A stretch of 33,861 nt of DNA from Basidiobolus meristosporus CBS 931.73 (GCA_002104905.1 MCFE01000811.1:1-33861); one strand, 5' to 3'; shown: positions 1-10,488, numbered from the stretch's first letter. The notes: generated from the sequence alone by a model not told the origin. Numbers and translations are program-made.

Positions 1-341
1 AGTACTGATCATAGATCCGGCGGAACATGAGTCTGCGCTGAGGATGGTCCCATATCATGCAATCCTTGAGCACCATCAAGTATCCAAGCGATATCCATCA
101 ACCCTTCCAAATCCAGGACAGCGATCAAATCTAGCAATCGAGGAGTGGGGATCCGATCCTTCAAGGGGATTTCTATTTATGGTGGGTGGAATCACAGCTT
201 TAATCAATTCTTGGAATATACAGACACAGCGTGCTACATGCTAGCGAGTTATATGATACATGACTAATCCACTGCCACAAACAGCGATATCCACGGGTGG
301 GAATAAGGTTTCGAAATCTATTTACCGGTGCTACAAGGCTG
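1..341. other. Intergenic, 3' flank of the Prm10-like gene
   Basis: No gene is supported. The only open frame here (44-244, plus) has low-complexity composition and no recognisable domain. The stretch is the downstream flank of the minus-strand transporter gene that ends at 342. Confidence 0.5.
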
Positions 342-2021
342 CTAGAACATCATCATTGCGGTTCTTCTTTTTCCAAACGGATAAACCAACAAACTAGCCA
401 CGAAGAGCCCGACGGCAATGCTCATCGCCACGACGATCATCTGGAATGCAAGGGTGGATCCACCACTGTCGCTGCTGCCGTTGCTGAAAAGAGCAAGGAA
501 CCCCTTCACTCCCATGCTACCAGGTACCAACAGCATCGTGGCACTAAGCACAGCAGCGAACCCAAACCTATGAGTGATGCGGGTATAAACGTTGCCCACA
601 AAGGCGATAACAAAGGCCGAAATGGCTGCGCTAACCTCAACCCCAAGGTGGCTCGATGTGAAATAGCTCACAACGAACCCGATGATGCACAGGGCGAGGA
701 TGGGCGGCCACTGGCGCCATGAGGCATTCAGGTAGACGCAATAGTTGATAGCAAGAAGAGGCAAGAGCAAGAAATCCCACAAGGGGTCGATCTGATGGTC
801 GACCGGGGGCGTGATGTGCTTGTCCCATGCTTTCCAAACGGTAGACCCAATGTTCAAGCCAAAACCAAGCATGAATGCGCTCGCCAGAGCAAACACCAGC
901 CTCACCACCCCAGAGATCAGATTTTTGGAACCAAGCTCAATCACCGAGGTGGTCAGCGACAAGCCAGGCAGGAGTAAGGTCACGCCCGAGAGCATCACCG
1001 AGTTGAAGTTGGCATGGCTATGGAGAGCAGTGGCCACGAAGGAGCAGATGATGGACGCAGTTATCTCGAAGACGTTGGAATAGTTGAAGATCTTGGTCGA
1101 AAGCAGGTTCAGGCAACCAACCACCAGACCAAGTGCACCGCTAATCAGCGCATCGATCCAGTTTCCATTGAAGGCTAGTGGGCAGATGAGAAACGAGCAC
1201 ATGGCGAAGTTGAGGATTTGAACCCACCAAGCGTAGGTTGGTGGCTCCTCCATCATGTCCTCTAGTAGCTCATAGGCAACCTCCACATGCATCTCGCCGT
1301 AGATTACCTGACGTGAGATCTCGTAGGTGCGTTCGAGTTTGTCCATATTGTAACCTCGGTCGATTTTGAGAATGTGAGTGTCGCTCGTGTGGGTATCTGC
1401 GTCGCCAAAAGAGATGAAAGCTACGCCGGGGAGAAACGCGAAGGACGACTCGATGTCCAAAGCATTGGACGCAAGCGACATGTTGTATTCCAATCGATGT
1501 GCTGGCGAGCCGAAAGTCACCATGGCTTTGGAGAGGACCTGGAGATAGTCTTGCTTCAACAACAGATCGGCTATGTTGGCCGTGATCAACATTTGCTCCT
1601 CTAGAGCAGCGGCAGAGAGCCCATCATCGGCAAAGCTGCTCCTATTGGAAGCAGGTAAGCTGTGGTTGCTCTTAAGAAACTCTCTTGGGTTAGGTGTGGG
1701 CTGGCCAGATCGGCTGTGGTGGCCACCTTTGATCATGCTAAGCTTTAGTAACTGAGATAGGATGCCACCGCCCGCGGACTCGGCATCGAAGCGATTTCTG
1801 TTGGCGGTGAATTTGGCCACCATTTCTTTGGCCTCAATGTTTTTCTGGATCATCGTCTTGTTGCGTTGCAAGGGGTTGACATCCTTCTGATCGGGGATGT
1901 CAACCGAAAGCGTGGAGGAGGAGTCTTTTTCGTTGAACTCCTGCACCCGGGTCTCCGTCGAGGAGTCGGTGTCGTCGCCCGCCACGGCGAACATGGTTTT
2001 TATGGGCTGGGGGCCGGGCAT
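342..2021 (-). CDS. Prm10/ThrE-like polytopic membrane protein
   Basis: A 559-residue intronless protein of the ThrE/Prm10 family (bacterial threonine/serine exporters and fungal pheromone-regulated membrane protein 10). I infer transport of a small amino-acid-like solute; the fungal substrate is not established. The first ~150 residues are hydrophilic and Ser/Asn-rich, probably cytosolic. They are followed by the ThrE N-terminal domain, with the family-like segment FGSPAHRLEYNMS and the later stretch GDADTHTSDTHILKIDRGYN, then about ten hydrophobic segments. These form two halves, the first starting near AWWVQILNFAMCSFLICPLA and the second after the loop DKHITPPVDHQIDP; the protein ends in YPFGKRRTAMMMF. 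The frame stays open 27 nt further upstream only from a TTG, so the ATG at 2021 (MPGPQPIK) is the start. Antisense frames at 297-722 and 795-1083 are shadows. Confidence 0.85.
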   Translation of the reverse strand: MPGPQPIKTMFAVAGDDTDSSTETRVQEFNEKDSSSTLSVDIPDQKDVNPLQRNKTMIQKNIEAKEMVAKFTANRNRFDAESAGGGILSQLLKLSMIKGGHHSRSGQPTPNPREFLKSNHSLPASNRSSFADDGLSAAALEEQMLITANIADLLLKQDYLQVLSKAMVTFGSPAHRLEYNMSLASNALDIESSFAFLPGVAFISFGDADTHTSDTHILKIDRGYNMDKLERTYEISRQVIYGEMHVEVAYELLEDMMEEPPTYAWWVQILNFAMCSFLICPLAFNGNWIDALISGALGLVVGCLNLLSTKIFNYSNVFEITASIICSFVATALHSHANFNSVMLSGVTLLLPGLSLTTSVIELGSKNLISGVVRLVFALASAFMLGFGLNIGSTVWKAWDKHITPPVDHQIDPLWDFLLLPLLAINYCVYLNASWRQWPPILALCIIGFVVSYFTSSHLGVEVSAAISAFVIAFVGNVYTRITHRFGFAAVLSATMLLVPGSMGVKGFLALFSNGSSDSGGSTLAFQMIVVAMSIAVGLFVASLLVYPFGKRRTAMMMF

Positions 2022-3069
2022 TGTGGGGTAGGGTATGGATGAAAGCAAAGGAAAGTACGAACGAAGATATGACCAGCAAGAGGATTGCGCTGCAATGGAC
2101 CTGCGGCCTCGGGGGACGGCCAGCTGGCTTTTATTCTCGCGCCAGCGTTTCTCTTGTTTCCTTTTTCAATGATCGGTGATGGAAAGAGAATTATTACTCA
2201 CCATATGAGTGTTTGATAAGAGTGAGGTCGAGTTATTTTTATTTCGTCCTACTATATACACGTCTAGCTTAAGGTGCCCTCCAAATATGGCATGCAGCAT
2301 TATGGGGGCTGCTCAACCGCTATCCGTTCAAATGAATGCTAATATTGGCGCTTCGTGCTGCGAATTCATTTCGATAGCCCCCCCCTCATTCACATCAATC
2401 ACATTCAATATTCATATCACGTATCCATTCTAATATCCAGCGGAGCCCGTCGATCAGATTCCTGACCTTCCATCCACAGCGAGAACTAGAGCCATGCGGT
2501 GGTACAACATCGGGGCTATCCTGCTTACGGTGGTCACCGAACTGTTTGTAGTGACTTGGGAGGATAGAGCCGCCCAAAAACCCGATGTACCCAGGCCTGC
2601 ATCCGGTCTGCAAGTGGAGAAATTTAACCCAAAAGAGCGAATCTCAGGGGAACTAGATTGGCTCGTTTATCTGCAAAGAAGCCTTGGATATTCTGCTGAG
2701 TGGCTGATTTGATATGGCTCCATTGACCTAAATCTCGGCCCCATTCCTGATTGGTGGTGGCTGATTAAGCGTACATGCGCTAGTCAGTACTGGAATCGGG
2801 TTGGTTTAATCTACTTTCTGACCACATGAGTGGGCCCGAGAACCCGGTTCCTCTAGACGCGAAGCTGCGTTGAAGGTGTTGGTTTGGGAAGTCCCACTCA
2901 GAGTGAGCAACCAAAGGCGATGAACTAGTGCCCCAGTCTATTGGATTTTTATTTGCTCAATAAGCTAATATGAAACATTGGGGGAATGAGTACAGATCAA
3001 TGTTATGTACAAATGGTTACTATAGTGTAGCAAAAATGCTCATTCCGTCCCCATTATTAACGATTACTC
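2022..3069. other. Intergenic region with one possible small secreted ORF
   Basis: This 1 kb separates two minus-strand genes and should hold the promoter of the transporter gene and the 3' end region of the Sel1 gene. The one frame worth noting is 2494-2712 plus, 72 residues from a true ATG. It begins with a hydrophobic stretch (IGAILLTVVTELFVV) that could act as a signal peptide. It has no recognisable domain, and a frame this short arises by chance easily, so I do not call it a gene. Confidence 0.4.
2128..2135 (-). promoter_or_regulatory. TATA-like element upstream of the Prm10-like gene
   Basis: Read on the minus strand this is AATAAAAG, about 110 bp upstream of the ATG at 2021. Sequence resemblance is the only support. 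Confidence 0.25.
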
Positions 3070-5109
3070 TTAGGAAACGACACAATCGCCTTGGTCATGC
3101 TTCTCCTTCCTTCGCATGGTCCCTATATCTCGTCTCAGTGGGGTTGCGCTGGAGCCGTTGGCTAATCTTCGCTGCGCGTCCTGACTACCGTGAGCAGCAG
3201 CCTTGAGGTACCAGTTGTTGGCATTATGGGGATCCATTGGAACTCCAACCCCAACCTCGTAATAATAGCCCATCGCGAACTCCGCCTTGGGCAAGCCTTT
3301 TGAGGCAGCTTGGAAGCACCAATTGTAGGCTAGATCATCATTTTGTTCAAGGATCCCTTCAACTCCACTAGCAAACCAACCGCTCAAGCCCATCTGGCAA
3401 TCCGGATTTCCCCTCTCTGCGCCTTCTCTATAGTACTCTATCGACTTTGCAGGGTCCACAGAATAACCAAGCTCCCCAAATTCATAACAAGCACCTAGTC
3501 GGAACAGAGCAGGACTGTACCCTAGGCTCGCAGCCTTTTCTACGTATTCCTGACCCATTTCCAGATCATGGTGAAGTGTACTAATGTCCACTTTTTTGAA
3601 GTCACCGGCAAGAATAACGCCATAAAGATAAGCACCGTCAGGACAATCCACATTAGCCTCTTTCGCAGAGCGAGCCAAGTAGAGCATAGCCTGGTTCAAA
3701 TGCTGCTTGAGCTTGATTTCCCCATAAAGATATGCAGTACCTAGTCTATAGTTAGCAGATACATCGCCACTACTGGCCGCCTTCAGATAAAACTGCACGG
3801 CTCTGCTGTATTCCTTCCGTCGCTCGTAAAACTCTCCCACCTTAAAAGTGGCTTTGACAAAGCCACACTTCGACGAGCTTTTGTAAAGGGAGAGGGCTTT
3901 GTCGAGGTTCTGTGGGAATTTATACATCCCTTTCTCCAGCCAGGTGGCAAAGATATACATGGCCTCTGGATGGCCCGCTTTTTGCAATCTTTTGATCCAG
4001 AAAATCGCCTCATCGAGCAGCTTCTTGAGCGCGGGGTTACCATCCTTAGCATTGGGGTCGCCAAAAATCGTGGATGAAGAGATCAAGTATTTAGCAAATT
4101 CCAATTGAATCCTAGGATCGTTGGTTTTTTTGGCCGTCTCCCGGTACATGCCTAGGGCGGACTCTTCATTCACCAGGGTTAGGGAGGTACGTTGAGCCGC
4201 GGCTGACATTAATCGCTTTAACGGAGTACTATGGCCAGGTGGGTTAAGTGAGGTGGGATTACGGTGGTTACGATGGTTACAGTTAGGTTTACTTGGCGGA
4301 AAGTCTTTTGGACGAAGTTCGAGGATTGATGTGGGTCTAGAGGGCGAACACTCGGAACTAATAGCCCTACTTCGAGGGGGCTGATAATCATCCGAAGCCC
4401 AAGAATCATCCGAGTTGCGTCTAATGAATGCATGATTATTTACCGATGAATCCGAGCGGCTGTAGTGAGTCGATTGAATAGGATGCAGTGGATTCTGGTT
4501 TTCTTGGTTACTGCCCGATCTATCCAGACTGGAATTTGTCTTGTTACGAATGGGTGGAATGGTGTTGGAGCGATTTTGATGGATTGATATGCTGTGGTCT
4601 GAATCAGGTGATACACCAATCTGGGCATATCGTCCCCTTGGCTCTTTATCCGAATCCATGCGCTCCGCTGTTTCTTTTGAGGAATCGTCTGGTAAATACG
4701 TCTCAGCCACTTCCGTTACCGGGGAGGCTAATACGAGCCCGCTAGATAGTGCGCACCGTGTGGTCTGTCTATTCGGCGTTAATATTGCACTTGGTGGAGT
4801 GAGTATGCTCAGGGAAGAGTTTGTCCTTTGTGCGGGCTCAGTTCGGAGAGGATCTTGAGCTAGGTAAATAGGTGGGGAGAAGCTGGCTTCGATACAAGCG
4901 GGAGTGGGACACTGCTTGGCTTGGTTTTCTGAAGTCACTTGTGCACATCCGCTGCCAGGCTCTGCGGATATCAGTTTTGAATTTGTCAACGGGTGCTTTG
5001 GAGTAGAGCTCCACATATTTGTTGAGGGAAACGGTCTAGGACCTGCCGGTCTCCTTGAACTGCCGGATACCAGAGGGTTATTCGAAACAGGGCTCTTGGG
5101 CAAAAGCAT
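3070..5109 (-). CDS. Chs4/Skt5-like Sel1-repeat protein, CaaX-ended
   Basis: A 679-residue intronless homologue of yeast Chs4/Skt5, the prenylated activator of chitin synthase III that acts at the plasma membrane and bud neck or septum. Residues 1-300 are Ser/Pro/Asn-rich and likely disordered. From about residue 318 the family hallmark ALGMYRETAKKTNDPRIQLE opens a run of Sel1-like repeats to about 655, for example EAMYIFATWLEKGMY, ANYRLGTAYLYGE, PALFRLGACYEFGELGY and KAEFAMGYYYEVGVGV. The last four residues are CVVS, a CaaX box after a basic stretch (RRKEKHDQGD), as in Chs4. The ATG at 5109 is the first in the frame. Length is close to yeast Chs4 (about 700 residues). A chitin-synthase activating role is inferred from family membership; the repeats plus the CaaX end make this better supported than a generic Sel1 protein. 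Confidence 0.88.
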   Translation of the reverse strand: MLLPKSPVSNNPLVSGSSRRPAGPRPFPSTNMWSSTPKHPLTNSKLISAEPGSGCAQVTSENQAKQCPTPACIEASFSPPIYLAQDPLRTEPAQRTNSSLSILTPPSAILTPNRQTTRCALSSGLVLASPVTEVAETYLPDDSSKETAERMDSDKEPRGRYAQIGVSPDSDHSISIHQNRSNTIPPIRNKTNSSLDRSGSNQENQNPLHPIQSTHYSRSDSSVNNHAFIRRNSDDSWASDDYQPPRSRAISSECSPSRPTSILELRPKDFPPSKPNCNHRNHRNPTSLNPPGHSTPLKRLMSAAAQRTSLTLVNEESALGMYRETAKKTNDPRIQLEFAKYLISSSTIFGDPNAKDGNPALKKLLDEAIFWIKRLQKAGHPEAMYIFATWLEKGMYKFPQNLDKALSLYKSSSKCGFVKATFKVGEFYERRKEYSRAVQFYLKAASSGDVSANYRLGTAYLYGEIKLKQHLNQAMLYLARSAKEANVDCPDGAYLYGVILAGDFKKVDISTLHHDLEMGQEYVEKAASLGYSPALFRLGACYEFGELGYSVDPAKSIEYYREGAERGNPDCQMGLSGWFASGVEGILEQNDDLAYNWCFQAASKGLPKAEFAMGYYYEVGVGVPMDPHNANNWYLKAAAHGSQDAQRRLANGSSATPLRRDIGTMRRKEKHDQGDCVVS

Positions 5110-5152
5110 CAGAGGATTAATTTAGCTACGGAAATAGTAAGGGATTGGCGTG

Positions 5153-5164
5153 TATATAATATAA
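5153..5164 (-). promoter_or_regulatory. TATA-like AT run upstream of the Chs4-like gene
   Basis: The minus strand reads TTATATTATATA about 45 bp upstream of the ATG at 5109, the usual region for a fungal TATA element. AT-rich runs are common in intergenic DNA, so support is modest. Confidence 0.35.
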
Positions 5165-6091
5165 GCCGTCATGGAAGGTCCAGTGAACATAAATACACCA
5201 GAGCGATTGAGGAAACTTGGCAAAGTGCGGCTAAATGTTGTTAAACTATATAGGTCGCACTATACTATAAATGGAGACCTACGAAATTCAAGCCCGTGAA
5301 GATGACGGTTAAAAAGCGAGCTTGGCAAATGTCGAAACTATATGGTAGCTATGACCTAAGCAAATCAACAATCCGTCAAGTGTCAGCTAAATGATGTGTG
5401 TGCATTTAATCAGATTCAGTTTAACCACTTGTCCGAATTTGTGTCAGATTCGTATCTCTTACTCATCCCCAGGCCTCAATCGTATCGAACAGCACACCTC
5501 GCCTGTCCCAACACACCTCACTAGTTGCTGACAACACACTCCATTCCAACATTCGAGGGCTGGGGTGACGAGTTCACGTGGCTCGTAACAACCATTGAAA
5601 CAAATGAGAAACAAAGATGATGCAGGTGGCCGGTAAATAACCGAAAAGCAAACAAAAAAGGAAAACCGCCCTAGAGCGCAGCGCGTTTGGAAATATGTTG
5701 AGGCATTTGATTGCTCGATTAATGGGAAACATGGGATGTCAGAAAGGGCCTGACCGGGTATACGGCAATACACGGGCATCCCAGCCGAAGATATATTTGG
5801 TAGTTGTCAAGCTATTATGAGGGATTCCGAGTAAACATCAATTGGATCAGACGCTGGTTTGAATCTTTCTAGCTCCTCAGTTTCGAATTCCAGAATTCGG
5901 TCACATAGAAACAATTAGGTACCTGTCGAAAATCTCGATCGAATGGCATCATCCATTCCTATGTCGTATATTATTGTACTTGACTAGCTATTCAAAGGGC
6001 GTTTTCCATAAAACTGTGTATCTATAATATCCAGCTAATTTGGGTCAATCTGCTGATCACGAGCAATTATTTCTCTCTTACCCGAGTTCCC

Positions 6092-6098
6092 TTTAAAA
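6092..6098 (+). promoter_or_regulatory. TATA-like element of the Svf1-like gene
   Basis: TTTAAAA lies about 55 bp upstream of the chosen ATG at 6149. That spacing places transcription start just ahead of the short first coding exon. Confidence 0.3.
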
Positions 6099-6148
6099 AC
6101 CTTCCCTGCTCTGCCTGAGGAGTTTAATTTTTAATCTTCTCTGTAACT

Positions 6149-7347
6149 ATGTCTTGTACGTAAGCCTTCTTCTATCATGCGTCGTCCTTGCGCTGCGCTC
6201 GAACTAACCGCCTTTTTCTATGTTTTACTTTCCAGCGATTCATCTGGCCTGCGATATCGCCAAGAAAAAGGGGATCCCTTTGATGCGTCCTTTGGGGAGT
6301 GAGGATCTGAAATGGACTTTGGCAGGTGGTTCAGCCACTGAGAGCGCCACCTTCTACATTAAACTTGACGACGGCGGTCTATTGTTCGTTCAACTGGCCC
6401 ACTCCAGCATTGGGTATGATGGTTTCTACTACCACTGTGTTCTTCCGAATGATTTCTAATCTTGTGTTTGTAGCTTGAGCCCTACCGTTCAAACCACCGC
6501 CCAATATCTTTCTGATGGCATCCACAAATTTGAAACTCTCAATCGCTCCTCCCGAACTTTCAAAACCTCCCCGGATAAGAGCTCGGTTTCGGTTGAAGGT
6601 CTTTCCATTCAAAACAACCCCAAGAATCGCGGTTTAGACGTCAAAGCTTCCATCAACAGCTTGAACGTAGATTTCAAGTTCTCCATCGTTGACTGCGGCT
6701 TCCAGATCGGCGAGGGTAAAACTTTCTTCAGAGAGATCACTGCAACAAATTTCATTTGCCACCAATCTTTCCCCAAAGGTTTGGTCGAGGGCACTGTTAC
6801 AATTGACGGCCAGACTCGTCAAATCTCGGGCCAAGGGTATTATATCCACGCTGTGCTTGGTATGAAGCCTCACGAAGTAGCAACGAAGTGTAATCTTATT
6901 ACACTTCAAAGCGGGGACAACGCCTTAAGTTTACTCCACTTCGATACGCCCAATTGCTTTGACAATATTCCTGTTACCCAATCATCTTTGATCTTGAACA
7001 ACAAGCTGGTGGCCGTGACAGTACAGAATACTGCCCGTTATGTCACTACCAAGACTGACCCAGAGAACGGTTATGAGGTTCCCACTGAGGTTCATTATAC
7101 CATGGACGGTGACACGGTTGATGGAAAGCCGTTCCATTGCGAAGCCACCATCAAGTTGTCGAATTTACTGACCAAGGTAGATGTACTGAGCGAGCTGCCC
7201 TATATCCTCCGCAAAATCATCCAATATCTTTTCACCAAACCATACGTCTATCAATATTACGACGATGCTGAGGTTGTGGCCACAATCGGGGATGAAAAAG
7301 TCACCTTCGATGGCAGAGCCTTCTTCGAGTGCTCGTTTTTGAATTAA
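6149..7347 (+). CDS. Svf1-like lipocalin-fold protein (three exons)
   Basis: Spliced model: exons 6149-6155, 6236-6413 and 6474-7347, with introns of 80 and 60 bp, giving 352 residues. Svf1 proteins have two lipocalin-like halves; yeast Svf1 supports survival under oxidative and cold stress and is reported to move ceramide between ER and Golgi. Family landmarks are the N-terminal core LKWTLAGGSATESATFYIKL with HSSIG spanning the second intron, and the C-terminal half with GQGYYIHAVLGMKPHEVATKCN and ending FDGRAFFECSFLN. Intron 1 begins GTACGT, has a CTAAC branch site and ends CAG. Intron 2 (GTATGA to TAG) rejoins HSSIG with LSPTVQTTAQY in phase. The first coding exon is only 7 nt, so the start is less certain than the rest. 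The protein is shorter than yeast Svf1 (481 residues), mainly at the N-terminus. Confidence 0.82.
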
Positions 7348-7945
7348 CAGCGCTCACCGCGTGTCCTCCTTCGATAGCTCTTCATCTCAAACGTCCTTTG
7401 TCACCCTCTCATAATGACATGTTACACATTTAGAAATTTTGAAGTACACTTCGACGCTCCCACTCATTTCCCGCACCTTACAACATTGTATTAAAGAATC
7501 ATACGAGTGAAGTAGATCAAACTTTGATTCATCCTTACGTAATGAAGAGAACATTCAGTACGCAAAGGTACAGGGTTGCATCAGATATTCGAAGTGTATC
7601 TAGGATTCCCAACGAATGCGACCCCTGTTATGGGAATGTAATAAATTCCTTTTTGGGGGGCTTTTAATTCGATAGTCCTAATCAGTACAACTGTAAGGCT
7701 ATCAATCGATATAGTCTCATTGGAAAAAGCCAATGGCATCCGGCACGGGTGAGTCATCATTGGTTGGTTTCGTGGGTCTTACACTAGGCAAGGAAGTGGC
7801 GTTATGTCGGAATGATTGGAGTTGATTAACCCTAAATCGAGGATTTCTTGGAGATAGCAGGGCAAGCGCCAACCCCAGTGCAGGTGCCAGTGATGATAAT
7901 TCATTCATTCCAGTTTTAGACACGAATGGCCATCAAATGACAAAC

Positions 7946-8593
7946 CTTCTTAACTACTCTGACAAATGTGTGCTCATTGATGCCTATTGCCACCTCTCCA
8001 TCCCGGTGGTACATAATCCTGGCAGAAATGGCAACATTGCAGGGCAGAGGGCCAGCAAAGGGTATTGTTACCTGCGCTACTAGTGGAGCTGCATTCTGGA
8101 TGTCCTACCCCCTTCATTCCGCCCTGCCTGGCCCAGAAGCGTGTGTACAGGCAGAGTAAGCAGAGAAGGAGGCTCAGCAATGCCCTTGCTCCCAAACAGG
8201 CTTGCCTTATCTTGGACACCAACACTGACAAATGCCAAGGCAAAATTGGCCTCTTCGAATTGGTGGACCGTGCCATCGAATAGGCGTAGGTGAAATGTGT
8301 ACTGGCCATTCCGTCAACTGAACTTGTCATCATGATCACTGCTGACAATTCGTCAAGAGTTTCATTTTGGTCAAACGCACTTCTGCCTTGTCAGTTCAAA
8401 CATCGCGACATGAAATCAGGCCAACAGAGACAGCCTATTCTGAGGCTAATACATAACCTGTCTCAGAGGGAGCCATCATTTTCTCCGATGTCAAGATTGG
8501 GTTAGAACTTACGATCCCCAGTTGCCAAGATTTCCAAATGGATGCAGTGGTCAGAAATAGGGCAGCCGTTCCCAATAGAACGGACCTGCGCAT
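7946..8593 (-). CDS. Unrecognised, possibly secreted multi-exon gene (fragmentary model)
   Basis: No known family recognised. Three minus-strand pieces look coding. The first is 8593-8513, starting MRRSVLLGTAALFLTTASIW, a convincing signal peptide, and stopping at GTAAGT. The second is 8301-8080, behind a CAG acceptor and in phase with the first, containing the segments YTFHLRLFDGTVHQFEEANF and ALAFVSVGVQDKASLFG. The third is 8018-7946, between CTGCCAG and GTTTGTC, containing IMYHRDGEVAIGINEHTF. I could join the first two in phase but found no in-phase donor joining the second to the third, so the gene may be decayed or my splice sites wrong. A further open stretch at 7717-7923 could supply a C-terminus. 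Secretion is inferred only from the N-terminal hydrophobic segment. Confidence 0.33.
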
Positions 8594-9538
8594 GTTTCAA
8601 GTCCATCAACAATGCTATGATGAAGTGATTGTTTCGTTCATGGCGCTCAGTATTGTTGGACGATTGCAATGGGTTTGGATCAATGTGTTCTATTTCTCAC
8701 CGTCCGATGACATATGACATGAATTCAGGAAAAATCGATGGATATGGTAATTCTCCTTAGACCAACCAGTCCTAGCTCGATGGACTTCCCCTCGCAATTC
8801 GCCCACCTAGAAATCTCCCAAGTGAGACAAGCAGCGCCCACTAAAAGGCAGGTAAACTCAATGACTCTGATGCTCCAAGACAGCCTCTAATTATATACTT
8901 CTAAACCCATGATGGGCGGTGGGGTTAGAGGGCAACTTTATCAAATGATGCATGGGTAACAAAGGGGGCGGGCGAGGGGAATGACCAACGGGAGTGGGAG
9001 GATCCTGGCATCCTGAGCAGGAAAAACCTGCTTTGCAATCCGGGATGAGGCTTGGAGCCGAGTTACCATTGCTCCGCCCGTGACCCACGACCCACGGCTC
9101 ACTGCACTATGCTTCATTCTCCATGCCCTGCTCTCTGTCCATCAACCCCCATAGGATAGGAAATCCCCATAGTGATGGCCAGCATTAGCATGAAAATCTC
9201 GTTCATTACTCATCTCTCTGATGATCGATTCATACTCGGTGTGACCTGGCTGCGATTGGGTGATCTTCATACAGTCAGCACGGAATCTCTGGTTTTAGAG
9301 AGTTCAAAAGGGTTGGCGGTCTTGAGTGCTTACTTTATATTGGATTTAGATGCTTGGCTTATATTGGATTCAACCCAAGGCCGTAAGACCAATCAGCTGG
9401 GGGCAAATTACCGGGTTTCCTACAAACATCGAGGAGTTCGCCAGAAAGGTGGGTTTTTGGGCAACATTCGGCTCTCCTCCTCATTGTTCGTGCGATCTCA
9501 ATGAGGATAAACAATGCTGTGCCGAAGATTCTGCACCC
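8594..9538. other. Intergenic region upstream of the zinc-finger gene
   Basis: Nearly 1 kb without a supported gene. It contains G-rich patches with AGGGG/GAGGGG near 8965-8982 that resemble stress-response elements, the sites bound by Msn2/4-type fingers such as the one encoded next door. The frames at 8891-9088 and 9172-9504 lack domain content and the latter lies within the promoter. Confidence 0.4.
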
Positions 9539-9546
9539 TATAAATA
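9539..9546 (+). promoter_or_regulatory. TATA box of the C2H2 gene
   Basis: A clean TATAAATA lies 116 bp upstream of the ATG at 9655 and puts transcription start near 9570-9580. A CCCCT stress-element core follows around 9588-9596 in the presumed leader. Confidence 0.6.
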
Positions 9547-9654
9547 ACGGGCGTACCTTCGCTCGGACACCCAATCTATCTTTTCCTCCCCCTCTTAGTA
9601 ATTAGGTTGTGTTATCAAGTAACAGTAGCTGCGCACACACACCAAGATCCAGAT

Positions 9655-10488
9655 ATGAATGTACAGCAAACGCCAACCTCTCTTCTCCCAAAGAAGAAGA
9701 ACTTTCGGGGGCGAGCCGGTGAGCCACACAAACCGAAAGTGTTTCAATGTACCTTTGGTGATTGTCGGATGGTCTTCACAAGGGCCGAGCATCTGGCAAG
9801 GCACGAACGCAAACACACGGGAGAAAAGCCCTTTCAATGCATTATCCCCAACTGTAGCAGGATATTCAGTCGATTCGACAACATGATGCAACATGTTCAG
9901 ACACATAGCAGTAGGTCTGGGAAGCCTCCGCTTTCTGGCTTGATGAGTAGTTTGTCATCGGGGAATCGCAGAAAGAATTCCGCCAAATCATCCAACGCTG
10001 CTTCCCAACTTACCCCAGGCCTGTTCCAGTCCATGGGAATCCCGTTGCTGCCGAGTGAACCACTACTTCCTCCATTCCAGCCCATGCTGGATCCCACATT
10101 CTACCCGAAATTGTCTCCGGTCACGGAGCTCAAATCAATCGACATGTTCAAGCATTCCTCTATTGAAAGTAGCATGTTAAAACGCCGGTTCTCCCAGCCA
10201 CATGCCGTTGCTTACCAACACGAGTTCCCACAAAAGCGTCGCTTATCACTTGACCCCAGTTTATTGGTGTGCGTACAGTCAGCAGGAGACTCGAACCCAT
10301 CAGCTGGCGAGGGTGAAACCCCCTCTCCGCAGGACAGTATGATATCCTATTCAAAGGGCCCGTATCACAACCTCACAGTGGTCAGCGAGGAGGGGCCTAA
10401 TTCACCCGATGCCACTCCCAATCAACTGACATACGGTCGTGGGCCTTCTAGGAGGCTTTCTGTCATGGGCGTATGTAATTCACCATGA
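9655..10488 (+). CDS. C2H2 zinc-finger transcription factor, Msn2/4-like
   Basis: A 277-residue intronless protein with two tandem C2H2 fingers at the N-terminus. Finger 1 uses C32, C37, H50 and H54 with recognition stretch RAEHLARH. The linker is TGEKP. Finger 2 uses C62, C67, H80 and H84 with RFDNMMQH. Both are C-x4-C-x12-H-x3-H. The paired R-x-EH and R-x-DN helices match the Msn2/Msn4-type layout that reads the CCCCT stress element, so a nuclear DNA-binding regulator is likely; the target sites are inferred. The remainder is Ser/Pro-rich and probably disordered, with basic patches KRRFS, KRRLS and RRLSVMG that resemble PKA sites. The frame extends 48 nt upstream only from a TTG; the ATG at 9655 (MNVQQTPT) is the start. 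Confidence 0.85.
   Translation: MNVQQTPTSLLPKKKNFRGRAGEPHKPKVFQCTFGDCRMVFTRAEHLARHERKHTGEKPFQCIIPNCSRIFSRFDNMMQHVQTHSSRSGKPPLSGLMSSLSSGNRRKNSAKSSNAASQLTPGLFQSMGIPLLPSEPLLPPFQPMLDPTFYPKLSPVTELKSIDMFKHSSIESSMLKRRFSQPHAVAYQHEFPQKRRLSLDPSLLVCVQSAGDSNPSAGEGETPSPQDSMISYSKGPYHNLTVVSEEGPNSPDATPNQLTYGRGPSRRLSVMGVCNSP

Larger units (their letters stand above)
5110..6148. other. Divergent intergenic region between Chs4-like and Svf1-like genes
   Basis: About 1 kb shared by two diverging genes, so both promoters must lie here. Apart from the AT run near 5153 on the minus side and TTTAAAA at 6092-6098 on the plus side I see no gene, tRNA or strong repeat. The minus frame at 5459-5779 has no recognisable content. 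Confidence 0.5.

Noticed and set aside
297-1083. Plus-strand frames overlapping the Prm10-like gene
   Set aside because: They are antisense to a long membrane-protein frame with clear family features; their sequence is low in domain content.
1211-1227. Minus-strand GGGTTCAAATCC resembling a tRNA B box
   Set aside because: It lies inside the Prm10-like coding sequence (VQILNF) and no A box or cloverleaf fits around it.
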